64,000 bases of DNA from Nocardia beijingensis NBRC 16342 (GTDB lineage Bacteria > Actinomycetota > Actinomycetes > Mycobacteriales > Mycobacteriaceae): positions 1-64,000 of the forward strand of contig NZ_BDBC01000009.1 of the NCBI RefSeq assembly GCF_001612785.1, written 5' to 3'. Every line of letters begins with the position of its first letter. The stretch's first letter is position 1. A model generated the notes under the pieces. It was not told where the DNA came from. It searched no databases and worked only from the letters and a program-made list of their open reading frames with translations. Below, piece by piece: positions 1 through 10,556 of the stretch. The translations under genes and the position numbers were made by a program.

Positions 1-100
1 GTCGCTCATCTGCCGCGCGTATTCCGACAATCCGTGGGTATCTCGACTCAGCGACGCCACTGCTGCACGAAGGCGTGGCCCAACTGAATGCGAGGACACC

Positions 101-373
101 ATGCTCGGTCTCGGGATTATCGGATGGATCATCATCGGCGGTCTTGCCGGATGGATCGCGAGCAAGCTCATGAAGACGGACGCCCAACAGGGCATCCTGC
201 TCAATATCGTCGTCGGGGTGATCGGCGGCCTGCTCGGTGGGTTCCTGTTGAAGCTGCTCGGAGTCGACGTCGAAGGCGGCGGCCTCTGGTTCAGCTTCTT
301 CACCTGCCTCGGTGGCGCGGTCATCCTGTTGTTCCTGGTTCGACTGGTCACCGGCGCCCGAGTCAGGTCCTGA
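101..373 (+). CDS. GlsB/YeaQ/YmgE-type small membrane protein
   Basis: A 90-residue, very hydrophobic protein with about three membrane helices (roughly residues 4-20, 30-52 and 66-84) separated by Gly-rich turns such as GVIGGLLGG. This matches the transglycosylase-associated (GlsB/YeaQ/YmgE) family of general-stress membrane proteins, whose biochemical role is not settled. The ATG is preceded by GAGGA at a good distance. It stands alone, with about 100 bases before psd. The family call rests on size, helix layout and glycine pattern. Confidence 0.8.
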   Translation: MLGLGIIGWIIIGGLAGWIASKLMKTDAQQGILLNIVVGVIGGLLGGFLLKLLGVDVEGGGLWFSFFTCLGGAVILLFLVRLVTGARVRS

Positions 374-474
374 CACCGCGTGCCACAGGCTCCTTTCCCG
401 TAAGGTGTGAACGCTTGCGCCCGGCCTATCGTTGAGGGCGCAAACCGTCTGCATCGAGCACGAAAGAGGAGCCT

Positions 475-1203
475 GTGGCCCGCCGTCCCACCCCGCCCGG
501 CACGCCTGAACGCACCGGAGTCGGCCACGTCGCCGATCTGGTTCGCAACGCGATCCCTCCGTTGCATCCCGCCGGGCTTCCGTTCGTCGCCGCACCGCTC
601 GCGGTCGCCGTAGTCGGCGGCAAGCGCAAATGGGTGCGGCGCACCGGATTGTTCGCCGCGGCAGCCTGCGCGACCTTCTTCCGTCATCCGCATCGTGTGC
701 CGCCGAACCGCCCAGGTGTCGTGGTCGCCCCCGCCGACGGCGAGATCGCCTTGGTCGACACCGCGGCCCCGCCCGCGGAACTCGGTCTCGGCGACGCGCC
801 GCTGCCCCGGGTCAGCATCTTCCTGTCCGTGCTCGACGTGCACGTGCAGCGCACGCCGGTCTCCGGCGTCGTGCGCTCGGTGCTGCACCAGCCCGGCCAG
901 TTCCGCTCCGCCGACCTGCCCGAGGCGAGTTCGGTGAACGAGCGCAACAGCATGGTGCTGGAGACGCCGGAGGGCGACCAGCTCGTCGTGGTGCAGATCG
1001 CCGGGTTGCTCGCGCGCCGCATCGTCTGCGACGCCCAGGTCGGCGACGTGCTGACCATCGCGGACACCTACGGCCTGATCCGCTTCGGCTCGCGGGTCGA
1101 CACCTACTTCCCTCCGGGCACCGAACTGCTCGTGCAGCCCGGCCAGCGCACCATCGGCGGTGAGACCGTGCTCGCCGTGCTCGGCACATCCGCCGACGCG
1201 TGA
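475..1203 (+). CDS. psd: phosphatidylserine decarboxylase proenzyme
   Basis: Converts phosphatidylserine to phosphatidylethanolamine at the membrane. The 242-residue protein is the short, actinobacterial/archaeal-like form. The RFGS motif (residues 203-206) marks the expected self-cleavage between Gly205 and Ser206, which would turn the serine into the pyruvoyl group; the following RVD and the Gly-rich end ([14 protein letters not shown]) are typical. The GTG start has AAAGAGGA upstream. Its stop overlaps the start of pssA, the enzyme that makes its substrate, so the two form a coupled operon. Confidence 0.95.
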   Translation: MARRPTPPGTPERTGVGHVADLVRNAIPPLHPAGLPFVAAPLAVAVVGGKRKWVRRTGLFAAAACATFFRHPHRVPPNRPGVVVAPADGEIALVDTAAPPAELGLGDAPLPRVSIFLSVLDVHVQRTPVSGVVRSVLHQPGQFRSADLPEASSVNERNSMVLETPEGDQLVVVQIAGLLARRIVCDAQVGDVLTIADTYGLIRFGSRVDTYFPPGTELLVQPGQRTIGGETVLAVLGTSADA

Positions 1204-2132
1204 TGGAAGCGGCGGTATCCACTCAGCGGCGCAGGCGGCGCAGCGTCCGCCTGCTGCCGAGCATCGTCACCATCCTGGCGCTGTGCGCCGGACTGTCGGC
1301 GGTGAAGTTCGGCCTCGACGGCAAGCTCGGTATCGCGCTGGCCATGATCGGCGCGGCGGCCGTGCTCGACACCCTGGACGGCAGGCTGGCCAGGATGCTG
1401 GACGCGACCACGAAGATGGGCGCCGAGCTGGACTCCCTGTCGGACGCCATCTCCTTCGGCGTCGCCCCCGCGCTCGTGCTGTATGTGACGCTGCTCAGCA
1501 GCAACAGCGTCGGCTGGATCGTCGCGCTGCTGTTCGCGGTCAGCATCGTGCTGCGCCTGGCCCGGTTCAACACCCTGATGGACGACGACAACCGGCCGGA
1601 TTGGGCCCGGGAGTACTTCGTCGGTGTGCCCGCCCCCGCCGGCGCGCTCATCGCGGTGGTGCCGGTGGCCCTGTACGTGCAGTTCGGCGACGGCTGGTGG
1701 GTCGGCTTCTACGAGGTGGCCGCGTGGACGGTGTTCGCGGCCGCGCTGTGCGTCAGCACCATCCCGACACTGGCCATGAAATCGGTGTCGGTGGCGCCGC
1801 AGGCCGCCGCCGGGCTGCTGGTGCTGGTCGCGCTCGCCGCGGCGGCGCTGGTCACCTATCCGATCGTGCTGCTGCTGGTGCTGGTCGCGTTGTATCTGGG
1901 CCACATCCCGTTCGCCTGGCATTCCCAGCGCTGGGTGGCCGCGCGGCCGGAAACCTGGACGCACAAACCGGCGGAGCGGCGTGCGCAACGACGCGCGGAC
2001 CGTCGGCTGCCCGCCATCCGCCGCCCGGCCATACCGCGTCCGGCGATCCGCGGTTCGGCGCGGCTGCGGCTGCGCCGACCTGGGGCGAAGCAACGCCAGA
2101 ACGGTAGTCGGCCACCGGGCGCCGAGTTCTAG
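1203..2132 (+). CDS. pssA: CDP-diacylglycerol-serine O-phosphatidyltransferase
   Basis: Makes phosphatidylserine from CDP-diacylglycerol and serine. The CDP-alcohol phosphatidyltransferase signature DX2DGX2ARX8GX3DX3D is intact at residues 56-81 (D56, D59, G60, A63, R64, G73, D77, D81). Several membrane helices follow. The last 60 residues are Arg/Pro-rich and probably disordered in the cytoplasm. The ATG at 1203 overlaps the psd stop (TGATG); a GTG three bases earlier is also possible. Pairing with psd gives the complete two-step route to phosphatidylethanolamine. Confidence 0.95.
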   Translation: MEAAVSTQRRRRRSVRLLPSIVTILALCAGLSAVKFGLDGKLGIALAMIGAAAVLDTLDGRLARMLDATTKMGAELDSLSDAISFGVAPALVLYVTLLSSNSVGWIVALLFAVSIVLRLARFNTLMDDDNRPDWAREYFVGVPAPAGALIAVVPVALYVQFGDGWWVGFYEVAAWTVFAAALCVSTIPTLAMKSVSVAPQAAAGLLVLVALAAAALVTYPIVLLLVLVALYLGHIPFAWHSQRWVAARPETWTHKPAERRAQRRADRRLPAIRRPAIPRPAIRGSARLRLRRPGAKQRQNGSRPPGAEF

Positions 2133-2256
2133 CGGCGGCGGCGAGCCCTTCTCGGCTTCCACGCCGTGTCGCGCGGCCGACGGCACCGGCACCCTCACCC
2201 GGGCCGTGCGGAGCGGTACGGTCGTATCCGTCGGCCGGGGTGGAGGAGGGCGTCAG

Positions 2257-3186
2257 ATGGAGCCGTCCGCGTTGCGGGAGTTCGAGGGGCATCGCCCGCG
2301 GCTGTTCGCGCTCGCCTATCGGATGCTCGGCTCGGCTGGTGAGGCCGAGGACGCGGTGCAGGAGACCTACCTGCGCTGGGACGGCGCCGATCGTCGCGAT
2401 ATCCGTTCCGCCGAGGCCTGGTTGACCACCGCGCTGGTGAATCTGTGCCGCACCTGGCTGGTTTCGGCGCGGGCCCGGCGGGAGAGCTACGTCGGGCCGT
2501 GGCTGCCCGAGCCGGTGCCGACCGCGCGCGGCGAGCTGGGCCCGCTGGAGACCGTCGAGGAGCGCGAACAGGTCTCCCTCGCGCTGCTGACCGCGCTGGA
2601 GCGGCTGACCCCGATCGAGCGCGCCGTGTTCGTGCTGCGCGAGGCCTTCGGCTACGCGCACCGTGAGATCGCCGACATGCTCGACATCACCGAGACGAAC
2701 TCGCAGCAGATCTTCCGCCGGGCCGGCCTGCGCGTGCGCGAAGACCGCACCCGCTTCGGCACCACGCCCGCTCATGCCCGCGAGCTGGTCGAGCGATTCC
2801 TGAAGGCGGCGCGCGACGGCGACGTGGCCGCGCTGGAGCGGATGCTCGCCGCGGACGTCAGCGCGACAGCCGACGGCGGCGGCAAGGTCAACGCGGCGCG
2901 GCGCCCTATCCACGGCGCGAATCAGGTGGCGCGGTACCTCGTGGGCCTGCTGCGCTGGGAGGTGCCTGGCATGCTGCTGGTGGTGGAGGAGGTCAACGGC
3001 GCGCCCGCCGCGGTCGCGCGGGTGGACGGCGCGCCGCTGCTGGTCGGCGGGATCGATGTGGCCGACGGCGTGGTCACCGCGCTGCGGTTGATCGTGAATC
3101 CCGACAAGCTGGCCTATCTCGCGGGCGCGAGCGGCTCCGATGGCGCGGTGGGCACGGTGCCGGAGCGGGTCCGCCGTCCGTTGTGA
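2257..3186 (+). CDS. ECF41-family sigma factor (SigJ-like) with C-terminal SnoaL-like domain
   Basis: A 309-residue sigma factor: sigma2 at about 8-75, sigma4 at about 105-165 and a fused SnoaL/NTF2-like domain at about 172-290. All three ECF41 hallmarks I know are present: the linker WLPEP (82-86), DGGGK (206-210) and NPDKL (281-285). In this group the C-terminal domain replaces an anti-sigma factor and the partner gene is a carboxymuconolactone decarboxylase, oxidoreductase or epimerase. Here the next gene is an oxidoreductase. An open frame extends upstream, but the ATG at 2257 has GGAGGAGGG just before it and begins at sigma2. Confidence 0.92.
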   Translation: MEPSALREFEGHRPRLFALAYRMLGSAGEAEDAVQETYLRWDGADRRDIRSAEAWLTTALVNLCRTWLVSARARRESYVGPWLPEPVPTARGELGPLETVEEREQVSLALLTALERLTPIERAVFVLREAFGYAHREIADMLDITETNSQQIFRRAGLRVREDRTRFGTTPAHARELVERFLKAARDGDVAALERMLAADVSATADGGGKVNAARRPIHGANQVARYLVGLLRWEVPGMLLVVEEVNGAPAAVARVDGAPLLVGGIDVADGVVTALRLIVNPDKLAYLAGASGSDGAVGTVPERVRRPL

Positions 3187-3206
3187 CGCGCTTCACGGCG
3201 CCGGTC

Positions 3207-3233
3207 TGTCAGGAAACGGGGGCCTGTCCGGTC
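3207..3233 (+). promoter_or_regulatory. candidate ECF41 promoter of the oxidoreductase gene
   Basis: TGTCAGG (3207-3213) is followed after exactly 16 bases by GGTC (3230-3233). From memory the ECF41 consensus is TGTCACA-N16-CGTC, so 8 of 11 positions and the spacing agree. It lies between the sigma gene and its likely target, 34 bases before the ATG. Confidence 0.5.
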
Positions 3234-3267
3234 TGAGGGGTGATGGCCGATCGAAAGGAGCCTCGAC

Positions 3268-4356
3268 ATGACCGGACAGCATCGGATCGTCGTTCTCGGC
3301 GCGGGGTACGCGGGACTGGCGGCGGCCCGCAGGCTCGCCCGCACGGCGCGGGACGCGCGGATCACCGTCGTGGACGCGCACGCTTCGTTCGTCGAGCGGG
3401 TACGACTGCATCAGCAGGCGGCCGGGCAGCGGATCGCGGCATGGGATCTGCGGGAAACTCTGGAGGCCAAGGGCATCGGCTTCGTGCAGGCCTTGGCGAC
3501 GGAGATCGATACGGTCGCGCGGCGGGTGGTGCTCGACGCGGCGCCCGCCCTCGAGTACGACACCTTGATCTACGCGCTCGGCAGCGTCGCCGATCGGGAG
3601 AGCGTTCCTGGGGTCGCCGAACACGCCTATTCGGTCGCCACTCAGGAAGACGTGCGCGGCTCGGCGCCTGCGGGCGGGCCGGTGGCGATCGTCGGCGCCG
3701 GGGCGACCGGCATCGAGCTGGCGGCGGAACTGGCCGAATCGCATCCGGAGTCCAGGGTGCTGTTGCTCGGGTCGGAGGAGCCGGGCGCGTGGCTGTCGGC
3801 GCGGGCGCGGGCGCACATCACGCGGACACTGGAGCGTCTCGGAGTCGAGATCCGGTCCGGCGTCAAGGTGATCGAAGTGACGCCGGAAGGGCCGCGCCTG
3901 GCCGACGGCTCGCTGGTCGAGGCCGCGGCGACGGTGTGGACGACGGGCTTCCGGGTTCCCGGCCTCGCCGCGGGCTCGGGGCTGGCGGTGGATTCCGACG
4001 GCCGCGTGCTGACCGACGCCACCTTGCGTTCGGTGTCGCACCCGGACATCTTCGCCGCGGGCGACGCCGCCGTGGTCGCGGGGCCGGGCGGGCGTGAGCT
4101 GCGCATGGCGTGTGCCACGGCGCTGCCGACGGGCAAGCACGCTGCGGACGCCGCCGTCGCCAGGATGCGCGGTCGCGAGCCGGGTGAGCTGCGGTTCCGC
4201 TATGTGCTCCAGTGCATCAGCCTGGGCCGGAAGGACGGGGTCGTCCAAGCCGTGCACGCCGACGACGCCCCCGCTCGCACGGTGCTGACCGGCCGCACGG
4301 CCGCGTGGGTGAAGGAGCGCATCGTGCGCGGCGCGGCTTGGTCGGCGCGCCCCTGA
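3268..4356 (+). CDS. NAD(P)/FAD-dependent oxidoreductase, ECF41 partner
   Basis: A 362-residue two-dinucleotide-fold flavoprotein of the NDH-2/AIF type. The FAD-binding GAGYAG is at residues 10-15, a second Rossmann motif (GAGATG) lies near 140, and FAAGDAA near 255 is the C-terminal FAD contact. There is no redox CxxC, so it is not a thioredoxin-reductase type. Substrate unknown. AAGGAG precedes the ATG. Position directly after the ECF41 sigma gene, with a candidate ECF41 promoter, suggests it is the sigma factor's dedicated target. Confidence 0.85.
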   Translation: MTGQHRIVVLGAGYAGLAAARRLARTARDARITVVDAHASFVERVRLHQQAAGQRIAAWDLRETLEAKGIGFVQALATEIDTVARRVVLDAAPALEYDTLIYALGSVADRESVPGVAEHAYSVATQEDVRGSAPAGGPVAIVGAGATGIELAAELAESHPESRVLLLGSEEPGAWLSARARAHITRTLERLGVEIRSGVKVIEVTPEGPRLADGSLVEAAATVWTTGFRVPGLAAGSGLAVDSDGRVLTDATLRSVSHPDIFAAGDAAVVAGPGGRELRMACATALPTGKHAADAAVARMRGREPGELRFRYVLQCISLGRKDGVVQAVHADDAPARTVLTGRTAAWVKERIVRGAAWSARP

Positions 4357-4364
4357 ATCAAATC

Positions 4365-4409
4365 GTCAACCAACGGTTGACGCACCGTTATCGTCAACCT
4401 ATGGTTGAC
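4365..4409 (+). promoter_or_regulatory. two tandem 17-bp palindromes embedded in a leaderless promoter
   Basis: GTCAACC-N3-GGTTGAC occurs twice (4365-4381 and 4393-4409), centres 28 bases apart, in identical flanks. The right arm of the first supplies a -35 (TTGACG, 4377-4382). After 17 bases TATGGT (4400-4405) inside the second can act as -10. Transcription would then begin at or next to the ATG at 4412, and no ribosome binding site is present. Confidence 0.75.
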
Positions 4410-4411
4410 GC

Positions 4412-5137
4412 ATGACCTCACAATTCCGCCTCGACGACCTGATCGAAGGCATCAAGAAGGCCCGCCCCGACAACGTGCTCGAGCAACTGTCCGACGCCGT
4501 CGTCGCGGCCAACCACCTCGGTGAAGTGGCCGATCACCTGATCGGCCACTTCGTGGACCAAGCCCGCCGCTCCGGCGCCTCCTGGACCGACATCGGCGCC
4601 AGCATGGGCGTCACCAAACAGGCCGCGCAGAAGCGGTTCGTGCCCAAGGTGCCCGAGCCGGACGCGGCGGCGGCCATGGACCCGAACGCGGGCTTCGCCC
4701 GTTTCACCACACGGGCGCGCGCGGTCGTGATGGCGGCGCAGGAGGCCGCGCGCACCGCGGGCAACCGGGAGATCGGCGTCGGGCACCTGGTGCTGGGGCT
4801 GCTCACCGAACCGCAAGGTCTCGCGGTGCGCGAACTCCTCGACCAAGGCGTCGCCGTCGAGGTCATCTCCGCCGCCGCCACCGCGTCCCTGCCGCCGGGC
4901 GAGGGAGATGTCCCCGCGCTGGTCCCCTTCGGCGCGGAGGCCAAGAAGGTTCTGGAACTCACCTTCCGCGAGGCGCTTCGGCTCGGGCACAACTACATCG
5001 GCACCGAGCACATCCTGCTGGCGCTGCTGGAGCAGGAGAACGGCGCCGGTCTGCTCAGCGATCTCGGCGTCGACAAGGCCGGCGCCGAAACGCATCTGGT
5101 CGAACTGCTCGCGTCCATCACGACCGAGAAGTCCTGA
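4412..5137 (+). CDS. HTH protein with two Clp_N repeats
   Basis: 241 residues. An N-terminal helical part ends in a helix-turn-helix-like segment (SWTDIGASMGVTKQAAQKRF, about 57-76). Two Clp N-terminal-domain repeats follow: about 92-150 (IGVGHLVLGLL) and 165-235 (IGTEHILLALL). No AAA+ ATPase module follows, so it is not a ClpC chaperone; it is better read as a DNA-binding or adaptor protein using the Clp_N fold as a sensor. The two operators that overlap its promoter and abut its ATG suggest autoregulation (inference). Confidence 0.8.
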   Translation: MTSQFRLDDLIEGIKKARPDNVLEQLSDAVVAANHLGEVADHLIGHFVDQARRSGASWTDIGASMGVTKQAAQKRFVPKVPEPDAAAAMDPNAGFARFTTRARAVVMAAQEAARTAGNREIGVGHLVLGLLTEPQGLAVRELLDQGVAVEVISAAATASLPPGEGDVPALVPFGAEAKKVLELTFREALRLGHNYIGTEHILLALLEQENGAGLLSDLGVDKAGAETHLVELLASITTEKS

Positions 5138-5142
5138 TACCC

Positions 5143-5370
5143 GTGGGCGACGGGAAGTTCCGTGCGCGGACCGCGCTCGCCGTCGCGGCGCCGTTGCTGG
5201 TGATCGGCGCGGCCAGGCGAGCGAACGCCGCGCACGGCATCCGCAACGTCGTCAACGGGGTGCGTGGCGCGCACGCCGCGCGGGCACGCCATCGCCGGGC
5301 GCGGCGAGCCGGTATCCGCGGGCCGTACCGGGCCGCTCCGGTCGCGCACCACGCGACCCGAGCGGCATGA
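5143..5370 (+). CDS. small basic hypothetical protein
   Basis: 75 residues from a GTG five bases after the Clp_N gene's stop, so probably co-transcribed. It has one hydrophobic stretch (about 9-24, ALAVAAPLLVIGAA) and then a very Arg/His/Ala-rich tail. No family is recognised. High Arg content is also what a random frame looks like in this genome, so confidence is modest; the tight spacing is the main support. Confidence 0.45.
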   Translation: MGDGKFRARTALAVAAPLLVIGAARRANAAHGIRNVVNGVRGAHAARARHRRARRAGIRGPYRAAPVAHHATRAA

Positions 5371-6045
5371 TCACGCTCGTCCGGCCAGGCCTCCGCCCCA
5401 TCGGGGCCAGCGGGCCTGCGGTTTCGGCTCGGGAACCAACGGCTCGCGGTGGATGTCGGTGACGTACAGAGGCAGTCGCGGTTCCAGCTCGGCCAGCAGT
5501 GCCAGGGCGCGTCCGCCCTGCGCCGCGCGATATTCGCGCATGGTCAGCCCGACGATCTGCAAGAACCGCACGCGACCGTGCCTGCTGTCGATGACGCCCA
5601 GCTCCGGATCGGTCACGAAGCAGACCGCCTGATTGGTGCAGTCGGCGTGGTCCGCCGCGATCGGTCCGTTCGTCTTGATGGTGTGGCCCGGTTCGAACCA
5701 CTTGCCGGACTGGAAGACGTAACGAGCGAGGTTCTGCATGAAGTTCGCGGGCCACACGGGCGGTTCGGTGTCCTCGGGCCTGCGCGCCAAGCGGAAAGTG
5801 AACTCGAAGCCCCAGCCGGACTCCGCCGGGTTGTCCCATTCCTTCTCGTACAACTCGGTCATCCCGTAGCTGATGTAGTGCCAGTGCGGCACCGGGTCGG
5901 TGCGCGAGTAGGCGCTGATCCCGTCGAGCGGGTCGGACCCGCCCAGCGACCACGGATGGTCGCAGGCCCAGTGAAAGGGTTCGATGTCGCCGTACAGCGG
6001 CCGCAACGCATCGTCGATGGCATCCCAGCCGGGTTTCTCACTCAC
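5371..6045 (-). CDS. suppressor-of-fused (SUFU) domain protein
   Basis: A 224-residue soluble protein resembling the bacterial SUFU family: HWHYISYGMTELYEKE (about 53-68), GFEFTFRL, FMQNLARYVFQSGKWFEPGHT and the C-terminal FLQIVGLT are family-like blocks. In bacteria SUFU-like proteins are often discussed as immunity proteins against polymorphic toxins; no toxin gene is adjacent. The GTG at 6045 is chosen because it gives the usual N-terminus. The same frame stays open through nadE, but that extension is antisense-like and not real. It ends right beside the stop of the facing small gene. Confidence 0.8.
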   Translation of the reverse strand: MSEKPGWDAIDDALRPLYGDIEPFHWACDHPWSLGGSDPLDGISAYSRTDPVPHWHYISYGMTELYEKEWDNPAESGWGFEFTFRLARRPEDTEPPVWPANFMQNLARYVFQSGKWFEPGHTIKTNGPIAADHADCTNQAVCFVTDPELGVIDSRHGRVRFLQIVGLTMREYRAAQGGRALALLAELEPRLPLYVTDIHREPLVPEPKPQARWPRWGGGLAGRA

Positions 6046-6104
6046 GCAGTCACCATAGGCAGGGGTGTGTCCGGCCCTGTCCGTGGCTCCGACGCCGCTA
6101 CGGC

Positions 6105-8162
6105 TCAGGCATCCGGCACGTTGCGGGCGAGCTCGTCCAGCCAGGCCGCCGCGGACGCGTCGCTCGGCGCGCGCCAGTCGCCGCGCGGTGAGAGGGAGCC
6201 GCCGGAGCCGACCTTCGGCGCGTTCGGCAGCGTCGAGCGCTTGAACTGGCTGGTCTGCACGAACCGGCGCAGGAACTCGCCCAGCCAGTGCTTGATCGTG
6301 GCGAGGTCGTAGGCGTTGCGCTGGTCGGCGGGGATCAGATCGGGCCAGCGGCCGGTGGCGGGATCGGACCAGGCGTGCCTGGCCAGGTAGGCGACGCGGC
6401 TGGGCAGGTAGCCGAAGCGCAACAGGTAGTAGAGGTGGAAGTCCTGCAGTTCGTACGGGCCGACCGTGGCCTCGGAGCTCTGGGCGGGCGCGGAGGAGTC
6501 CTCGTTGGGGATCAGTTCGGGCGAGATCTCGGTGCGCAGGATCGATGACAGCGCCTCGTTCGCCTCTGCGCCGAACCGATCGGTGTCCACCGCCCAGGCG
6601 ATCAGGTACTTGATCAGCGTCTTCGGCACCGACGCGTTCACGCTGTAGTGCGCCATGTGGTCGCCGACGCCGAACGTGCACCAGCCGAGCGCAAGCTCGC
6701 TGAGATCGCCGGTGCCCACCACCAGCGCGCCGTGCATATTGGCCAGCCGGAACAGGTGCGAGGTCCGCTCGCCCGCTTGCACGTTCTCGTAGGTGATGTC
6801 GTACACCGGCGCCCCGTCGGCGGCCGGATGGCCGAGGTCGCGCAGCATCTGCGTGGCCGAAGGGGTGATGTCGATCTCGCGCGCGGTGACGCCGAGGGCG
6901 GCCATCAAGCGGTGCGCGTCGGTTCTGGTCCTGGTGCTGGTCGCGAAGCCGGGCATGGTGTAGGCGAGCACATTGGAGCGTGGCAGGCCGAGCCGGTCCA
7001 TCGTCTTGGCCGCCACGATCAGCGCCTGGGTGGAGTCCAAGCCGCCGGATACCCCGATCACCACGCGCTCCGCGCCGGTGGCGCGCAATCGGGTGCTCAA
7101 GCCCTCCACCTGGATGTGGTGCACTTCCGCGCAGCGCTCGTTGCGCAGCGCCGGGTCGGCGGGGACGTAGGGGAAGCGCTGGATCTCGCGTTCCAGCTCG
7201 ACCGGATGCTCGGGAACGGGCAGCCGCACGTCGATGTGCCGCATCGCGGCCAGCCGGTCGCGGTGGTCGTGCACGTTGTCGGCGAAGCTGGTGGTGCGCA
7301 GCCGGTCCGCGGCGAGGCGGCGCAGGTCGAGGTCGGCGGTGACCAGCTGGGGATGATCCCTGAACCGCTCGCCCTCCGCGAGCAGGTCGCCGTTCTCGCA
7401 GATCAGCGCCTGCCCGTCCCAGGCGAGGTCGGTGGTCGACTCGCCGGTTCCCGCGGCGGAGTACAGGTACGCCGCGAGATAGCGCGCCGAATGCGAGGTG
7501 CACAGCGACCGCCGGTAATCCGCTTTGCCGATCACGATGTTGCTCGCGGACAGGTTGATCAGCACGGTGGCCCCGGCCAGCGCCGCGAACCCGCTCGGCG
7601 GCAACGGCACCCAGCCGTCCTCGCAGATCTCCAGGTGGAAGACGAAGTCGTGCAGATTGCTCGCGCGGAACAGCAGATCGGATCCGAACGGCGCCCGGTG
7701 CCCGGCGATGACGACGTGGTCATCCACCGCCTCGCGCGCCGCCGCGAACTGGCGCTTCTCGTAGAACTCCCGGTAGTTGGGCAGGTAGCTCTTCGGGGCG
7801 ACCCCGAGCACGATGCCACGGCAGATCGCGATCGCGCAGTTGAACAACCGGTGGTGGGACCGCACCGGCGCGCCCACGACCAGCACCGTGTCGATGTCGG
7901 TGCTCGCCGCGACCAGCCTGGCCAGCGCCGCCTCCACGGCGGCGTCCAGCGCGTCCTGGTGGAACAGGTCGTCGGCGGTGTAGGAGGACAGGCCGAGCTC
8001 GGGGAACACCGTCAGCACCGCTCCTGCCGCCGCGGCCTGCGCGGCCAGCTCCACGGTCTGTTCCACGTTGTAGGCGGGGTCGGCCACCCGGAGCCGGGGC
8101 ACCGCGACCGCCACCCGGGCGAAGCCGTGCCGGTAGAGCGAATCGAACGGCAGGTCGTCCAC
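6105..8162 (-). CDS. nadE: glutamine-dependent NAD+ synthetase
   Basis: Last step of NAD synthesis: amidates deamido-NAD using ammonia released from glutamine. The 685-residue protein has an N-terminal nitrilase-type glutaminase domain with the triad Glu55 (FPELGLSSY), Lys124 (PKSYLPNY) and Cys180 (EICEDGW), then an ammonia-dependent synthetase domain with the pyrophosphate loop SGGLDS at 372-377. Length and triad spacing match mycobacterial NadE closely. The GTG start has GGAAGGGG upstream. It ends about 60 bases before the SUFU gene on the same strand. Confidence 0.97.
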   Translation of the reverse strand: MDDLPFDSLYRHGFARVAVAVPRLRVADPAYNVEQTVELAAQAAAAGAVLTVFPELGLSSYTADDLFHQDALDAAVEAALARLVAASTDIDTVLVVGAPVRSHHRLFNCAIAICRGIVLGVAPKSYLPNYREFYEKRQFAAAREAVDDHVVIAGHRAPFGSDLLFRASNLHDFVFHLEICEDGWVPLPPSGFAALAGATVLINLSASNIVIGKADYRRSLCTSHSARYLAAYLYSAAGTGESTTDLAWDGQALICENGDLLAEGERFRDHPQLVTADLDLRRLAADRLRTTSFADNVHDHRDRLAAMRHIDVRLPVPEHPVELEREIQRFPYVPADPALRNERCAEVHHIQVEGLSTRLRATGAERVVIGVSGGLDSTQALIVAAKTMDRLGLPRSNVLAYTMPGFATSTRTRTDAHRLMAALGVTAREIDITPSATQMLRDLGHPAADGAPVYDITYENVQAGERTSHLFRLANMHGALVVGTGDLSELALGWCTFGVGDHMAHYSVNASVPKTLIKYLIAWAVDTDRFGAEANEALSSILRTEISPELIPNEDSSAPAQSSEATVGPYELQDFHLYYLLRFGYLPSRVAYLARHAWSDPATGRWPDLIPADQRNAYDLATIKHWLGEFLRRFVQTSQFKRSTLPNAPKVGSGGSLSPRGDWRAPSDASAAAWLDELARNVPDA

Positions 8163-8351
8163 CCGCGTCCCCTTCCGGGATGAGGTTGATCATGGTTCAC
8201 CCGGAATCTACGCCGTCCCGGCCGCCCCGGCGCGGTTCCGAGGTGCCCTTACGCCGGCGAGGGGTGCTCTGAACTGGGTCTATGCCGTTCCGGTCTGGTG
8301 GCGCGAATCGTCCGGCCGAAGAAGTGAACCGCTGACGGCTAAGCTATAGCA

Positions 8352-8642
8352 ATGGCGGATGACACGGATTCCGACCTAATAGCGGGGGAACGGCGCGCAG
8401 ATCTACTGCGCGCTCTTCCGTATGTGTCCACCGAGTCCCAGCCGGACGGCGGCACCGTGGTGAACGGCGACCTGCCGCCCGAGGTCGCCCCTCCGTTCAT
8501 TCGCGCCATCATGCGGGTGGAGGCGGAGCTCCTGCTGCGCGACGCCGAGCTCGTCACCGAGGACGGCGAGCCGCGCACCCAGGAGGAACGCCGCAACGAC
8601 GCGATCATCGCGTTGCTGTTCCGCTTCGACGACCGCCACTAG
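8352..8642 (+). CDS. conserved-looking hypothetical protein before groEL2
   Basis: 96 residues, acidic, no membrane segment or signal peptide. A helical part (about 48-90, IRAIMRVEAELLLRDAELV and EERRNDAIIALLFRF) suggests a small soluble helical protein. No family recognised. It lies directly upstream of the CIRCE operators of groEL2, with no clear ribosome binding site; regular amino-acid composition and high third-position GC support coding. Confidence 0.65.
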   Translation: MADDTDSDLIAGERRADLLRALPYVSTESQPDGGTVVNGDLPPEVAPPFIRAIMRVEAELLLRDAELVTEDGEPRTQEERRNDAIIALLFRFDDRH

Positions 8643-8653
8643 GACTGGCGGAC

Positions 8654-8680
8654 CTTGCACTCGACACCCCTGAGTGCTAA
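8654..8680 (+). promoter_or_regulatory. CIRCE element 1 (HrcA operator)
   Basis: CTTGCACTC-N9-GAGTGCTAA. The right arm is the exact CIRCE half-site and the left arm agrees at 7 of 9. HrcA binding here would repress groEL2 until heat shock. Confidence 0.9.
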
Positions 8681-8688
8681 AAATGCTT

Positions 8689-8715
8689 TTGGCACTCTCG
8701 ACCTGTGAGTGCCAG
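8689..8715 (+). promoter_or_regulatory. CIRCE element 2 (HrcA operator)
   Basis: TTGGCACTC-N9-GAGTGCCAG, 8/9 and 7/9 matches to the CIRCE arms with correct spacing, centred 35 bases after the first copy. Tandem CIRCE is known upstream of actinobacterial groEL2. Confidence 0.88.
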
Positions 8716-8788
8716 GTCGGGACGGTGAGACCGGGTTCCCTAGACACCCTCGGTCGTCCGTCGCGGGCACCGAACCTGGCCAGCGTAA

Positions 8789-10480
<1,692 letters not shown>

Positions 10481-10508
10481 GTCCGGTCCCCGCGCAACAT
10501 ATTTCGAC

Positions 10509-10546
10509 CCGGAAGCCGGTCCACCGCGAGGTGGGCCGGCTTCCGG
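10509..10546. terminator. strong hairpin between convergent genes
   Basis: CCGGAAGCCGG pairs perfectly with CCGGCTTCCGG; an inner CACC/GGTG pair extends the stem. It lies 28 bases after groEL2 and just before the end of the facing gene, so it can serve both strands. There is no T-tract. Confidence 0.7.
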
Positions 10547-10556
10547 CGTTCCGGCG

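Noticed and set aside
5371..7503. SUFU domain fused to a 490-residue upstream extension
   Set aside because: The extension is an alternative frame of nadE on the same strand and is Arg-rich; the SUFU gene starts at the GTG at 6045.
6648..8183. A 511-codon open frame on the plus strand
   Set aside because: Antisense to nadE, which has a complete catalytic triad and synthetase loop.
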